Assembly: GCA_023451735.1 (NCBI GenBank)
Contig: JAEXYH010000031.1
Span: 1-64,000, forward strand
DNA from: Pseudomonadota bacterium
GTDB taxonomy: Bacteria; Pseudomonadota; Alphaproteobacteria; Rhizobiales; Rhizobiaceae
Reading direction: 5' to 3'
DNA: 64,000 nt
Position 1 is the stretch's first letter, and every line of letters starts with the position of its first letter. The translations under genes were made by a program, and so were the position numbers. The notes below the pieces were generated by a model. That model worked only from the letters and a program-made list of their open reading frames with translations, had not been told where the DNA came from and made no database searches. Shown piece after piece: positions 1 through 8,737 of this stretch.

Positions 1-59
1 CCGTCAAATTAAGAATGGACCGGGCGCTGGGCTAATGCTGCGCACAGCGCACGATGCAT

Positions 60-287
60 TTAGTTGGTGGTGCAGACCTTGACAGTCTTCATCCCGGCGT
101 CTGCCTCCGCCCGTGTCTTGTAGACGGTGTCGCCGCTCACCACCGTCGTTTCGGTCGTCGTCGGCTTCGTCTCTGTGATTGTGCACTTTTTGGTCTTCAC
201 GTCCTGCACAACATAGAAGGACTGAGCGAATGCCGGAGCGGCAAGCGACGTCAAAACCGCGGCAACGGCAAGAGTCTTGGCTTTCAT
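60..287 (-). CDS. Small exported hypothetical protein
   Basis: This 75-residue protein has a typical signal peptide (Lys-rich start, Ala/Leu core, cleavage after Ala-Phe-Ala near residue 21). The mature part is about 50 residues, Thr/Lys-rich, with two cysteines (in KKCTIT and at VCTTN) that could form a disulfide. That points to an exported periplasmic protein. I do not recognise a characterised family. The gene stands alone. A purine-rich stretch (gaggaggaaac on the minus strand) immediately upstream is a good ribosome-binding site. Confidence 0.7.
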   Translation of the reverse strand: MKAKTLAVAAVLTSLAAPAFAQSFYVVQDVKTKKCTITETKPTTTETTVVSGDTVYKTRAEADAGMKTVKVCTTN

Positions 288-435
288 CGTTTCCTCCTCA
301 TAAACAGCCCCCTCTGTGTGGGCGTACAGAGAACATGGTCAGTTGCCACTTGTTCCCGATTTAATATTGATTTCCTCCACCGAGGCAGAACCCTCTTCCT
401 GGCAAGACGTTGTCGCGTCGAAAAGGGAGGCGTTT

Positions 436-654
436 ATGAAATCGATACGAGCTCTGGCGGTGCCTGTGGCGCTGGTGATGATGACAATCTCCGCTGCGGC
501 CGATCCTGCCGCCCCCACGGCACCTAGCACCGAGCGAGCGCCACAAAGCCGATCCATCAGGGTCATCTTGCCCGCGCCTTGGGAAACAAGATCTCCAACC
601 GAAGCACCCCCGGCCGATACGCGGCAGATCCGAGCCGACAACCAGCCAAGATAA
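436..654 (+). CDS. Small exported proline-rich protein
   Basis: This 72-residue protein starts at an ATG preceded by AAAGGGAGG. A signal peptide (residues 1-21, cleavage near SAAA-D) is followed by a short Pro/Ala/Thr- and Arg-rich tail with no recognisable fold. The open frame extends further upstream, but the ribosome-binding site and signal peptide fix this start. Function unknown; probably periplasmic. Confidence 0.5.
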   Translation: MKSIRALAVPVALVMMTISAAADPAAPTAPSTERAPQSRSIRVILPAPWETRSPTEAPPADTRQIRADNQPR

Positions 655-702
655 GACCTTTCTGCCTGCCGAAGGCCTACTATCCATTCCACCACCCCAC
701 AA

Positions 703-731
703 CGAAAAACGGCCGCGGAAACCGCGGCCGT
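703..731 (-). terminator. Rho-independent terminator of the PRC-barrel gene
   Basis: A perfect 10-bp stem (ACGGCCGCGG / CCGCGGCCGT) with an AAA loop lies about 20 bases past the stop codon of the minus-strand PRC-barrel gene. On that strand the stem is followed by a run of five T. Confidence 0.8.
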
Positions 732-751
732 CCGTCAGACTGAGTTTGTTC

Positions 752-1147
752 TTACTTCGGATACTTAAACTCTGGAGCAGCCTTCAACGCTTCCTTGGTC
801 GTATTCATCTTCGCGACCCACTTATCCGCCTTGGCGTCATGAGTGATCGCAACCGATGAAGGTGAGACCGCGACATAGCGCTCACCGACGCCCAGGAAGC
901 CGCCCACCGACAGGATCAGGGCATCGATGCGCTCTCCCTTGAGGGCGACATCGGAAATCTCACCGACCGTCTCGTCCTTCTGGTTCGTGATGTTCAAGCC
1001 CTTAAGCTTGGACGAGAACATCTCATCCTTCGAAACCGTGGAAAACTTTGCTTCGGCGGGAGCCGCCCCCGTCGTTTTCGCGGTTTCCGCGAACGCAGCG
1101 GTCGAGAGGACGGCGGCGGCGGCGACGATCGGCAAAATCTTCTTCAT
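752..1147 (-). CDS. Exported PRC-barrel domain protein
   Basis: This 131-residue protein has an N-terminal signal peptide (cleavage near AFA-ET, about residue 21). One PRC-barrel-like domain spans roughly residues 45-105, with the family pattern of a Val-Gly-Glu-Ile strand, an Asp-Ala-Leu-Ile-Leu-Ser-Val-Gly strand and a Gly-Phe-Leu-Gly-Val-Gly turn. PRC barrels are small beta folds that bind partners. Exported versions are common and uncharacterised in Bradyrhizobium and are often stress-associated. The gene is monocistronic with its own terminator. A second, frameshifted PRC-barrel gene lies at 52.5 kb. Confidence 0.85.
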   Translation of the reverse strand: MKKILPIVAAAAVLSTAAFAETAKTTGAAPAEAKFSTVSKDEMFSSKLKGLNITNQKDETVGEISDVALKGERIDALILSVGGFLGVGERYVAVSPSSVAITHDAKADKWVAKMNTTKEALKAAPEFKYPK

Positions 1148-1701
1148 TGAGAATCTCCTTGTTTGAGGTTCCTTTCAAGTCTCCGGATTGCAACAAGTTC
1201 CCGACAGTTCTGAAAAGCCATTGGAATTGGTGAATCGCAAAAACAGGCGCCAGATCTCGACTCACGTTTGTGAGGACGACGATCGCTTCGTGCCGTTCCG
1301 TTCGAGACAAGAGAGGTCAACCGGCCTGTCGGCAAGATCGGTTACCTCAATGGTGTCGCGCCTTCCCGCTTGAGCCTTGACACGGCGGCCGCAGCTTCAG
1401 TCAGCGTCCCGACCAACACCCCTGACGCGGAATCGCCAATACTGCCTCCAACTTTGTAAGACACAACTGTCACCCATTCCTGTTACCCGCGCCTAGCGGA
1501 TAAAAATGCCCCGGCATGCAGCCGGGGCAAGGGAAAGTGGAGCTTGTCGATACAGATCGCGCAAGCACCCAACGATTGCCAGTTTTTCCTGATTTTTCAA
1601 GGTCCAAAAGGAACAGATTGCCGAAAGATCCGTTGTGCCCTGCAATCGCCGAGGAGTGGCTCGCCAGAAATGGGTCACTCCGGCGAAACGGGGGCTTCCG
1701 C
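1148..1701. other. Non-coding stretch with an orphan terminator
   Basis: I find no convincing gene here. Open frames on both strands are short and have atypical composition. The only clear structure is a minus-strand terminator-like hairpin near 1502-1529 that belongs to no recognisable gene. Confidence 0.5.
1502..1529 (-). terminator. Orphan rho-independent terminator-like hairpin
   Basis: TGCCCCGGC / GCCGGGGCA forms a 9-bp GC-rich stem with a 5-base loop. On the minus strand it is followed by a run of five T. No minus-strand gene ends here, so it could close a small RNA transcribed from about 1530-1700, or be left over from a lost gene. Confidence 0.5.
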
Positions 1702-1902
1702 ATGCCAGTCGGCCGATATTTTCTTGTCGTGGGAAGCGCCCTGCTCTCCCTTTTATTTTTGGCGGACGCCTATCTTCCGAAGCCTCCCGCGAGCCCGACA
1801 AGAGCGGAGATCGACAAATCGAGCATCAGAATCAAGTCCGCGAACACCGGCCCTATGCCGGTGGTGATCGAGGCCCCCGGCGGTGGCCGGTCAGGACTGT
1901 AG
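1702..1902 (+). CDS. Small membrane-anchored hypothetical protein
   Basis: This 66-residue protein has an N-terminal hydrophobic segment (about residues 5-23, VGRYFLVVGSALLSLLFLAD), then a Pro/Ser-rich linker and a short tail. The open frame extends upstream to about 1516, but the hydrophobic segment starts at this ATG, which fits a short inner-membrane-anchored product. The pattern resembles a hypothetical family common in Bradyrhizobium. Function unknown. Confidence 0.6.
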   Translation: MPVGRYFLVVGSALLSLLFLADAYLPKPPASPTRAEIDKSSIRIKSANTGPMPVVIEAPGGGRSGL

Positions 1903-2197
1903 CGACCGAATTTCGGCTTGGCTGGATCATCCCCATTGCCCGATCCAGTCAGCCGAATAGCGGATCGATTGCCGAACTCAGGCAATCGATCCGCTCCAAT
2001 TCCAACCGCGCTAGAGTCAGATGATTTGCCGTAAAGCAAGCAGCACAGTGGAAAACACGAGGACTAAGCATCCTTGCCATAAGGTGGCAGATACAACATC
2101 GCTCATGCTCTTTGGCCTCCAAGGCTCTCAATAAGCCGACGGCCTAATCGATCCGCAATATGTTAGTTCCATTGATCGGGAAAGATTGGCAATCTGG

Positions 2198-3505
2198 TCA
2201 GCCAGCAAGTGGCAATTCGCATGTGATTCTTGCGCCTGTAGCGTTGCGATGGAGCGCGAATTTCCCGCCCAAAGCCTTCACGCGCTCGGACATCCCGCTC
2301 AATCCTCGCCCGACCGATAGATCGTCGGGAAATCCGACTCCGTTGTCGAAAATTGAGACCGATATGGTGTCGCTACCGGATGCTCCCGGATTGACGGCAA
2401 CGGAAACCTCGGCCTCCGTGGCGTGTGAGTGCCGCTGAATGTTAAGAATTGCTTCCTGAACCAGTCGATAGACAGTCCGTGACACCGCTTCCGCTGCTTT
2501 ATCCAGACCTGGTTGTGTGTTCAACGAAATCCTGAGGCCTGGATCCACGTTGGCAGAACGCTCAACCAATGCCGCAATGCTTCGGGTGAGCCCGACTTCC
2601 CGGATTTCCATGGGACGCAAGCGGTCGAGTATCTGGCGATGAGCGCCTTGCAGGGCCGCAATGGAGTTCTCCATTTCGACTGCTCGGTTTCTGCATCCCT
2701 CAATCGATGCGGTTTGCTGAAGGGAGATCGCATTGGCACGTAAACCGAATAGCATCGGTCCGAGCTCATCATGCAGGTCGCGAGAGACTTCGTCTCGTTC
2801 ACGATCCTGGAGAGCGACCATCGACCTCAACAATTCATTATTCTCTCGCCGAAGCCCGGACATCGCGACACCAATCTCGTTTGTTTTCTCGATGAGTCTG
2901 TTGATCTCCGGCGGTCCGTGCTTGATGTGAGCACCGGGTAATGTTCCCCGCCCGATGGCCTCAAGCCCCTCTTCCAAGCTCCCCAGTGGACGAAGCATCG
3001 TTCCGAGACCAAAGTAGATGATCACCAATGATCCTGTGCCGAAAACAAGAAAGATGACGACCACGGTCAAAAAGGTCAGCCATTTCTCGTAGACATCCGG
3101 GTACAAATCTTGAAAGAAGGTCAGATACCCCAGCGTTTTTCCTCCGGCCTCAACCGGGTACGACCGCGACCAGTGTTCTTGAAGCGGCAACAGATGCAGA
3201 AACCACGATGGAACGCGAGGCATCTTGCGCCGCACGTCGTTTGTCGCTCGATCGGTTTGGAACGTGATTGCACCACTCGACGTTTCCAGCGATGCGACAA
3301 AGGCGTTTAGAACGCGATCGGGATTGTCAGAGGCATTGATGACGGCATTGAGCGATGCAGCGACTTGTGCGCTTTGGCGTTCGAACGGCTCTCGTTCCGC
3401 CGTGATATCTTCATCGTTCGCGATCCAAAGCCCGGCCATGGTGGCCAAAAAGACACCCGCTAGAAGTGCCCCAAGGAGCATTGCGATGCGCTTGCGCAAT
3501 GTCAT
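2198..3505 (-). CDS. Membrane sensor histidine kinase (HisKA_3/HPK7, NarX-like)
   Basis: The 435-residue protein is an inner-membrane sensor kinase. It has a transmembrane helix (about 8-28), a periplasmic sensing region (about 30-142), a second helix (about 143-167) and a HAMP-like linker. The HisKA_3 dimerisation/phosphoacceptor motif DEVSRDLHDELGP puts the phosphorylated His at 245. The HATPase domain has an N box (EAILN, Asn355), a G1 box DNGVGF and a G2 box GRGLSG. Kinases of this type signal to LuxR-type regulators such as the one transcribed divergently next door. An ATG four codons upstream (3517) is also possible. The sensed signal cannot be read from the sequence. Confidence 0.92.
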   Translation of the reverse strand: MTLRKRIAMLLGALLAGVFLATMAGLWIANDEDITAEREPFERQSAQVAASLNAVINASDNPDRVLNAFVASLETSSGAITFQTDRATNDVRRKMPRVPSWFLHLLPLQEHWSRSYPVEAGGKTLGYLTFFQDLYPDVYEKWLTFLTVVVIFLVFGTGSLVIIYFGLGTMLRPLGSLEEGLEAIGRGTLPGAHIKHGPPEINRLIEKTNEIGVAMSGLRRENNELLRSMVALQDRERDEVSRDLHDELGPMLFGLRANAISLQQTASIEGCRNRAVEMENSIAALQGAHRQILDRLRPMEIREVGLTRSIAALVERSANVDPGLRISLNTQPGLDKAAEAVSRTVYRLVQEAILNIQRHSHATEAEVSVAVNPGASGSDTISVSIFDNGVGFPDDLSVGRGLSGMSERVKALGGKFALHRNATGARITCELPLAG

Positions 3506-3570
3506 GCACGACCACATTATACTGACCCGCTTTTGCCGATTTGACTCGAAATATTGACAGGACAGACCAG

Positions 3571-4203
3571 GTGGCTCGCAGTCAAGAGATAAAGGTTCTG
3601 GTCGTGGATGACCATCCGGTCGTGGTTTCAGGGTGCAAAGCCATGCTGGAGGCGGACGACCAGCACGTTGTCGGCGCGGACAGTGCCAAAAGCGGCTTGA
3701 AGACCTATTTGAAAATGAAGCCCGATGTCGTCCTCCTCGACATTACCCTCCCCGATGTATCAGGATTTGAACTTCTCCGTCGCATTTTGAAGGCCGACCC
3801 GGATGCGCACGTTGTGATGTTCAGCATGAACACCGATCCCACGGTTGTGGTGCGTGCAATCGAACTTGGCGCCAAGGGATACCTGGCCAAGAATGGCGAC
3901 CCACGGGAACTGTCGGCAGCAATAAAATCCGTCTCGAAAGGTGAGGCATATATAAGCCCTGCGATCGCAACTTCGGTGGCGTTCGACACCGCAAACGCGC
4001 GGGCTAAACCACTCTCCAAGTTAAATAAACGGGAGTTGGAAATCATCCGGTTATTGGCGAAGGGGCGAAAAATCGCGGAAATCGCAGACGCGCTCGATAT
4101 CTCCTACAAGACGGTGGCCAATACGACCTCGCTTCTCAAGAAGAAGATGAATGCTCGCAGCCACTCGGACCTGATTCGACTCGCGGTCGAGATCAATGTT
4201 TGA
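3571..4203 (+). CDS. LuxR/NarL-family response regulator
   Basis: The N-terminal receiver domain has the acidic pair in VVDDHP, phospho-acceptor Asp57 (VVLLDITLPD) and the conserved Lys in GYLAKNG. The C-terminal LuxR-type helix-turn-helix covers about residues 150-200 (LNKRELEIIRLLAKG). I chose the GTG at 3571 (210 residues) because AGGA lies about 8 bases upstream and the receiver starts right after. A TTG at 3541 would leave almost no room for promoters between this gene and the kinase. It is divergent from the histidine kinase, its likely cognate partner. Target genes are unknown. Confidence 0.9.
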   Translation: MARSQEIKVLVVDDHPVVVSGCKAMLEADDQHVVGADSAKSGLKTYLKMKPDVVLLDITLPDVSGFELLRRILKADPDAHVVMFSMNTDPTVVVRAIELGAKGYLAKNGDPRELSAAIKSVSKGEAYISPAIATSVAFDTANARAKPLSKLNKRELEIIRLLAKGRKIAEIADALDISYKTVANTTSLLKKKMNARSHSDLIRLAVEINV

Positions 4204-4327
4204 CGGTTTATCCGGAAAACACACGCAGCTTCGTCGCAACAGGGCATCCTGTTGTTTCCCACCCTGCCCACCTCACGCGTGCATGGCTTGAACTAAAAAC
4301 CGTTTAGACCCAGTTTCGGGCCAACAA

Positions 4328-4660
4328 TTATGCTCGGCGCAATGGACCACATATCGATGTTGATACCCGCCCATCGGGCGCGAACGAAAAGGACGCTTCC
4401 ACTACTCCGTCACCGGCGCAGTATGTGACGACGACATCGTCCCCTGATGTACGCAAATCGATTAACTCGCCCGCAGGCAACTCCTGAAGCCGATCGCGCC
4501 AATACTTTTCGACCGCCAACTTCCCGCGCAAGGTCTCGCCTCTGCAGCGGCATCTAATCTCAGCTTCGTCACCGTACAAATCGACGATCAAGCCAAGATC
4601 GCGGTCTCGATAGGCGTCTAGCCAGTCGATCATGATGCCCAAGTGATCATGTGACGTCAT
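4328..4660 (-). CDS. SnoaL-like (NTF2-fold) protein
   Basis: The 110-residue protein matches the NTF2/SnoaL pattern. It has an N-terminal helix (IDWLDAYRDRDLGLIVDLYG), an acidic turn, a segment like RGKLAVEKYWRDRL and closing beta strands. Members are small cone-shaped proteins acting as isomerases, hydrolases or ligand binders, so no reaction can be assigned. The ATG at 4660 has GAGG upstream; a GTG at 4693 is an alternative start. The gene is single and convergent with the response regulator. Confidence 0.7.
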   Translation of the reverse strand: MTSHDHLGIMIDWLDAYRDRDLGLIVDLYGDEAEIRCRCRGETLRGKLAVEKYWRDRLQELPAGELIDLRTSGDDVVVTYCAGDGVVEASFSFAPDGRVSTSICGPLRRA

Positions 4661-4779
4661 TAAGCGTGTGACCTCGGAAAAACCAAGGTTCACATGCGTC
4701 TAGAATGATTCCAAAAGCAATATGAAAGGAAGGAATGCGATGGACTTGCCATAGTCACGAGCACCAGCCCGAAATACGA

Positions 4780-4801
4780 AAGGCCCTCTTGCGAGGGCCT
4801 T
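4780..4801 (-). terminator. Rho-independent terminator of the His-rich protein gene
   Basis: AAGGCCCTC / GAGGGCCTT forms a 9-bp stem with a 4-base loop, about 20 bases past the stop of the minus-strand His-rich protein gene. A weakly T-rich sequence follows. Confidence 0.65.
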
Positions 4802-4822
4802 CCAAACAATCCGGAGTTTTGC

Positions 4823-5014
4823 TTAGTGCCGGTGGCGATGCTTAACAATCACGACTTTCTTGGACGGACCGTGGCGATGCCACCCGCCATGATGGTGATG
4901 GCCGCCGCTCTTCTTGATGATGACGGTTTTGGCTTCGGCCTGGGTCGTGGTGGCCATGGGCATAACGAAGCCGACGGTGGCAAGGGCGGCTAGTCCGAGA
5001 ACGATCTTTCGCAT
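4823..5014 (-). CDS. Small exported histidine-rich basic protein
   Basis: The 63-residue protein has a signal peptide (about residues 1-28, cleavage near AEA-K). The mature part is dominated by His, Lys and Gly (SGGHHHHGGWHRHG, KHRHRH), a composition that could bind metal ions. Two in-frame ATGs exist. AAGGAG abuts the first (5020) and sits 6 bases before the second, so I chose the second. Similar very short His/Arg-rich exported proteins occur at 8347 and 8738. Confidence 0.65.
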   Translation of the reverse strand: MRKIVLGLAALATVGFVMPMATTTQAEAKTVIIKKSGGHHHHGGWHRHGPSKKVVIVKHRHRH

Positions 5015-5244
5015 TTCCATCTCCTTGGGAACTTACATCGGGAAAATGCGGTAATAGGTCTGGCGTTCCGTGGCATCAACGCCGAATTTTCTGAACGTTC
5101 GTTCAGATGATTTTCCTGCATTCTGATCCGAAAGTACGCTTATTCATCATCGCCTGGACTCCAATTGAGAGGAAGGTGTTCGGGCTTAATGTACGGCGAA
5201 CGCAGACGATCTTGTGAGGTAAGCCGTATTCCGGCGAATGAAAA

Positions 5245-5547
5245 ATGAGCAGTTACGTTAGTTTTCTAAAAGCGCGCTACGCTGGAGCGCTCATGAATAC
5301 CGCGTTGATCGGCACAGATGGCGAGGCGCATCAGTTGGTCCGCGCGCTCTCAACCGAGACGCCCACACCGCGCATTAGCGAAAGTCTAGCCTCCGTAGAA
5401 CGGACCGCGCTTGTGTCCATCTTGGCGCTTTCAAGAGCGATGAGCGGCCGTGGCATCTCATCCGCTTCCAGCGAATGGGTTCGAGCCAAGAAAGCGGTCG
5501 ATCGTTGGGTATCGGCGGCCTCCAATGAGGTTAGCCTGGAGCGCTGA
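5245..5547 (+). CDS. Small hypothetical protein, paralogue of the protein at 40526
   Basis: This is a 100-residue soluble protein without known domain. It aligns end to end with the 93-residue protein at 40526: both have LKARY near residue 10, a HL/QLV-A-LSTE block, an ERxA segment and a C-terminal KAxDxVRRW-like helix. The conserved pairing supports this as a real gene. The pattern is mostly helical. Function unknown. The ATG at 5293 is an alternative start that lacks the conserved LKARY. Confidence 0.65.
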   Translation: MSSYVSFLKARYAGALMNTALIGTDGEAHQLVRALSTETPTPRISESLASVERTALVSILALSRAMSGRGISSASSEWVRAKKAVDRWVSAASNEVSLER

Positions 5548-5663
5548 CGGGAAATCGTGGCAAGCGACTCAACTTTCGATCGCAACCTTCCACGGCGTTG
5601 AACGGAACATTTTGTCGCACCCACACTTAGGATCCCGGGCGATACATACATCTGGAGGATTGA

Positions 5664-6083
5664 ATGTCTGCTTACTTCAAAGGTTTCGTTGTTGCGGCTA
5701 CCGTGGTTGCTTCCACTTCGTTCGCCATGGCGCAGGGTGTCCCTGGCGGGATCGAGCGCGGGGCTCATGAGGGCGCACGTGCGGCAGGCCCGGTCGGCGC
5801 CGTGGTCGGCGCTACGGTTGGTGGCGTCGTGGGCGGAGTGGCTGGCGTCTTGGGTGTCGATGACCGTCCGCGCTTTCACCGTTACGTGGCCGATCGCCAC
5901 ATCCACTCCTACACCTATGCGGAGCCGGTCGCCGTTGGCACCGTTCTCCCGTCGGACGGTGTGACCTATTACGACGTTCCGGACGACTACGCTTCGGCCC
6001 GCGAATATCGGTACACCGTCGTGAACGATCGCACGGTGCTCGTCGATCCGCGGTCGCGACGGGTCGTCCAGATCATCGAATAA
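5664..6083 (+). CDS. Exported DUF1236 domain protein
   Basis: The 139-residue protein has a signal peptide (about residues 1-23). A Gly/Val/Ala-rich segment (about 38-65, a glycine-zipper-like stretch) follows. The C-terminal domain carries the DUF1236 pattern (YYDVP, YRYTVVNDRTVLVDP, RRVVQIIE). DUF1236 proteins are exported, envelope-associated and uncharacterised, and are abundant in Bradyrhizobium and relatives. GGAGG lies just before the ATG. A hairpin follows the gene. Confidence 0.88.
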   Translation: MSAYFKGFVVAATVVASTSFAMAQGVPGGIERGAHEGARAAGPVGAVVGATVGGVVGGVAGVLGVDDRPRFHRYVADRHIHSYTYAEPVAVGTVLPSDGVTYYDVPDDYASAREYRYTVVNDRTVLVDPRSRRVVQIIE

Positions 6084-6101
6084 TCGAGCTATTAGCTCGT
6101 G

Positions 6102-6133
6102 AACAGCGGCCCATCGAAAGGCGGGCCGCTGTT
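6102..6133 (+). terminator. Terminator hairpin after the DUF1236 gene
   Basis: AACAGCGGCCC / GGGCCGCTGTT forms an 11-bp stem with a 10-base loop, about 20 bases past the stop codon and followed by a short T stretch. Confidence 0.7.
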
Positions 6134-6191
6134 TGCGTTGCGGTGCTCTGCAATCGCAACGCTCATCGCCTCTTTCGCTGACAGGTGATCC

Positions 6192-7880
6192 ATGATTGAC
6201 GATCTCTGGTACAAGAACGCGGTCTTCTACTGCTTATCCGTCGGGAGTTTCATGGATTCCAACGGCGATGGTATAGGCGACTTTCGCGGTCTCACGCGAC
6301 GTCTTGACTACTTGCACGGGCTCGGCATCACGGCGATTTGGCTCATGCCGTTTCAGGCCTCGCCCGGCAAGGACGACGGATACGACATTTCGGACTATTA
6401 CAGCGTCGATCAGCGCTATGGCACTCTTGGCGACTTCGTTGAATTCACGCACGGCTGCCATCAACGCGGCATACGCGTCATTATCGACCTCGTCGTCAAC
6501 CACACCTCAGATCAACATCCGTGGTTCAAGGAAGCGCGCTCGTCCAAGAATTCGTCCTACCGCGATTGGTATGTCTGGTCAGAAAAAAAGCCCGCCAATG
6601 CTAACAAAGGGATGGTGTTTCCTGGCGTCCAGAAGGCGACTTGGACGCACGATAAGGCTTCGAAGTCCTGGTATTTCCACCGCTTCTACGACTTCCAACC
6701 TGACCTCAACACCTCAAACCCACACGTCCAGGCCGAAATCCTCAAAATCATGGGATTCTGGCTACAGCTCGGGGTCTCCGGATTTCGCATGGATGCGGTC
6801 CCGTTCGTGATCGCCACCAAGGGACCGAAGGTCAACAAACCGGTCGAGCAGTATGACATGCTGCGCACGTTCCGTGAATTTCTGCAGTGGCGCAAGGGTG
6901 ACGCGATCGTGCTTGCAGAAGCCAACGTGTTACCGGAAACAGACATGGAGTATTTCGGCGACGACGGCGACCGGATGCACATGATGTTCAATTTCCACGT
7001 CAACCAGCATCTCTTCTATGCCATGGCCTCCGGCGATGCGCGGCCACTCGCCTCCGCAATGAAGGTCACGAAGCCCCGGCCCGCCACAGCACAGTGGGGG
7101 CTATTCCTGCGAAATCATGATGAACTTGATCTTGGCCGATTGACTGAGAAGCAGCGAGCGAAAGTCTTTGAGGCATTCGGTCCGGAAAAGTCGATGCAAC
7201 TCTATGACCGCGGAATCCGCCGTCGTCTGGCGCCTATGCTGGGAGGTGACCGAAGACGGCTCGAACTTGCCTACAGTCTCATGTACACCCTGCCCGGCAC
7301 GCCGGTCTTAAGGTATGGCGATGAAATTGCGATGGGTGACAACCTCGCCCTTCCGGAACGCAACTGCGCGCGAACACCTATGCAATGGTCAACTGAACCA
7401 CAAGCAGGCTTCACCAAGAGCGCGCGCCCGAAGAACCCGGTGATCGACAAGGGGCCCTATGGCTACGATCACGTGAACGTTGCGATGCAACGACGCGATC
7501 CAGATTCGATGCTGAACTGGACCGAGCGCATGATACGAATGCGTAAGGAAGTGCCAGAGATCGGATGGGGGGACTTTTCGATCATCCCGACCCGCGATCC
7601 GTCAGTGCTGGCCATCAGATATGACTGGCGCAACAATTCCGCTCTCTTTGTTCACAACTTTGACGAAAGCCCACGTGAAGTGACATTCGTGGTCGGTCTG
7701 GACGATGACCGCGACCTGCACCTCATCAACCTGCTCTCCGAAAGCCATAGTCGCGCCGATGATCGCGGCAGGCACCAGCTCATTCTGGAGGGTTTCGGTT
7801 ATAGATGGTTTAGGACGGGAGGATTGGATTATTTGCTTCGGCGCAGCGACATTGACGTTCCCCCGCCTGCCCGAAAATGA
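6192..7880 (+). CDS. GH13 alpha-glucosidase/trehalose synthase-like enzyme
   Basis: This 562-residue protein is a GH13 (alpha-amylase family) enzyme closest in pattern to trehalose synthase (maltose glucosyltransferase). It has the N-terminal WYKNAVFYCLSVGSFMDSNG signature, GDFRGL, and DLVVNHTSDQHPWF (region I). The nucleophile is Asp201 (GFRMDAVPF), the acid/base Glu243 (LAEANV) and the transition-state stabiliser Asp310 (RNHDELDL). A C-terminal beta domain follows. There is no signal peptide, so it is cytoplasmic. Likely substrates are maltose/trehalose-type alpha-glucosides, with a possible compatible-solute role. It is monocistronic, and no maltokinase or treYZ genes are adjacent. The exact reaction is inferred. 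Confidence 0.88.
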   Translation: MIDDLWYKNAVFYCLSVGSFMDSNGDGIGDFRGLTRRLDYLHGLGITAIWLMPFQASPGKDDGYDISDYYSVDQRYGTLGDFVEFTHGCHQRGIRVIIDLVVNHTSDQHPWFKEARSSKNSSYRDWYVWSEKKPANANKGMVFPGVQKATWTHDKASKSWYFHRFYDFQPDLNTSNPHVQAEILKIMGFWLQLGVSGFRMDAVPFVIATKGPKVNKPVEQYDMLRTFREFLQWRKGDAIVLAEANVLPETDMEYFGDDGDRMHMMFNFHVNQHLFYAMASGDARPLASAMKVTKPRPATAQWGLFLRNHDELDLGRLTEKQRAKVFEAFGPEKSMQLYDRGIRRRLAPMLGGDRRRLELAYSLMYTLPGTPVLRYGDEIAMGDNLALPERNCARTPMQWSTEPQAGFTKSARPKNPVIDKGPYGYDHVNVAMQRRDPDSMLNWTERMIRMRKEVPEIGWGDFSIIPTRDPSVLAIRYDWRNNSALFVHNFDESPREVTFVVGLDDDRDLHLINLLSESHSRADDRGRHQLILEGFGYRWFRTGGLDYLLRRSDIDVPPPARK

Positions 7881-7949
7881 TGATCTGTGAACCGAATGCT
7901 CCTGGTGCCGTAGGCGGCAAGCGAGAGCATCGTATCGAAGCGCGCCGCT

Positions 7950-8150
7950 TCACCGATCCTTACGGCCAATTTCCTTCCGGACGGCTGCCGCCGAGGGACC
8001 CACCGTGGACACGGCCCGTTCGATCTCTTCCTTTGTGGCGCGAAGGTGCCGACACCAGCATTTCATGGCTTCCGCGTCGGCAATGTCTATCTCGCGCCGA
8101 GCAGGTTGAGGTCGCCGAGCAGGTTGGGGTCGAAGGCTCAGCGTGTTCAT
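7950..8150 (-). CDS. DUF3606 domain protein
   Basis: The 66-residue product ends in a DUF3606 domain (about residues 20-62): IDIADAEAMKCWCRHL, then EEIERAVSTVGPSAAAVRKEIG. The family is short, cytoplasmic, helical and uncharacterised, and common in rhizobia. The N-terminal part is encoded by an 18-bp tandem duplication giving RPQPAR twice, which suggests recent slippage at the start of the gene. It is convergent with the GH13 gene. A second, N-terminally shortened DUF3606 gene lies at 54264. Confidence 0.65.
   Translation of the reverse strand: MNTLSLRPQPARRPQPARREIDIADAEAMKCWCRHLRATKEEIERAVSTVGPSAAAVRKEIGRKDR
8096..8131. repeat. 18-bp tandem duplication inside the DUF3606 gene
   Basis: Two adjacent 18-bp units (gccgagcaggttgaggtc and the same with one g/a difference) are in frame with the DUF3606 gene and add six residues to its N terminus. 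Confidence 0.85.
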
Positions 8151-8346
8151 CTAGGTTCTCCGTTCCGTATATCTCGAACTTACTTACTCAGCTTTAAGTT
8201 CCGACGCCGGGATGAAGTGGCAATACCGGTGGTCGGCCGCCTTCGCATATTTTCTTAAAAAGCTTTCGCCGATCAAAGCAAATTGCCGGGCAGATGGAAC
8301 GATTGCATGTTTTTCCCGTTTTTATGGCATTAACAGGAGAAGCCAG

Positions 8347-8595
8347 ATGAAGCGCATAGCATGCTTGGTCGCCGCGGTTTCCGCGATGACAATTCTTGGT
8401 CCCCTCACCGCCAACGCGCAGGATGTTCGCATACGCGTAGGCGACGACCGGGGCTACGTTCGCCATCACGACCATGGGTTTCGCGGTTCACGCGCGGAGT
8501 ATTTCGCTGGGCATGATCGCGGTTGGCATCGCGGCTGGCGCAATCGGGATCGCACCGTGATCATCAAGGAGCGGCGTCACCGCCACTGGGATTAA
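8347..8595 (+). CDS. Small exported Arg/His-rich protein
   Basis: The 82-residue protein starts at an ATG preceded by AGGAGAAG. It has a signal peptide (about residues 1-24, cleavage near ANA-Q). The mature part is rich in Arg, His, Asp and Gly (RHHDHG, RGWHRGWRNRDRT, RRHRHWD). Such polar exported proteins are common in this group and uncharacterised. The longer open frame upstream lacks a ribosome-binding site. Confidence 0.65.
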   Translation: MKRIACLVAAVSAMTILGPLTANAQDVRIRVGDDRGYVRHHDHGFRGSRAEYFAGHDRGWHRGWRNRDRTVIIKERRHRHWD

Positions 8596-8603
8596 TACAA
8601 GCT

Positions 8604-8636
8604 AGTCGCCGGGGCCAATAGATAGCTCCGGCGACT
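8604..8636 (+). terminator. Terminator hairpin after the Arg/His-rich protein gene
   Basis: AGTCGCCGG / CCGGCGACT forms a 9-bp stem with a 15-base loop, 8 bases after the stop codon. A short AT-rich sequence follows. Confidence 0.55.
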
Positions 8637-8737
8637 AATAGTTTCACATGCACTTCGTTCAGCACGCGGGTCCAACCAGGCGTACCGGCACATGTCTATG
8701 CGTGATCGAAACTCGATCCCCGACATTGGAGACGATC

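Noticed and set aside
341..360. 18-base identity (TTGCCACTTGTTCCCGAT) between 343-360 and 48159-48176
   Set aside because: At 48 kb it lies inside the permease coding sequence, and at 343 in a gap. Too short and isolated to call a repeat or duplication.
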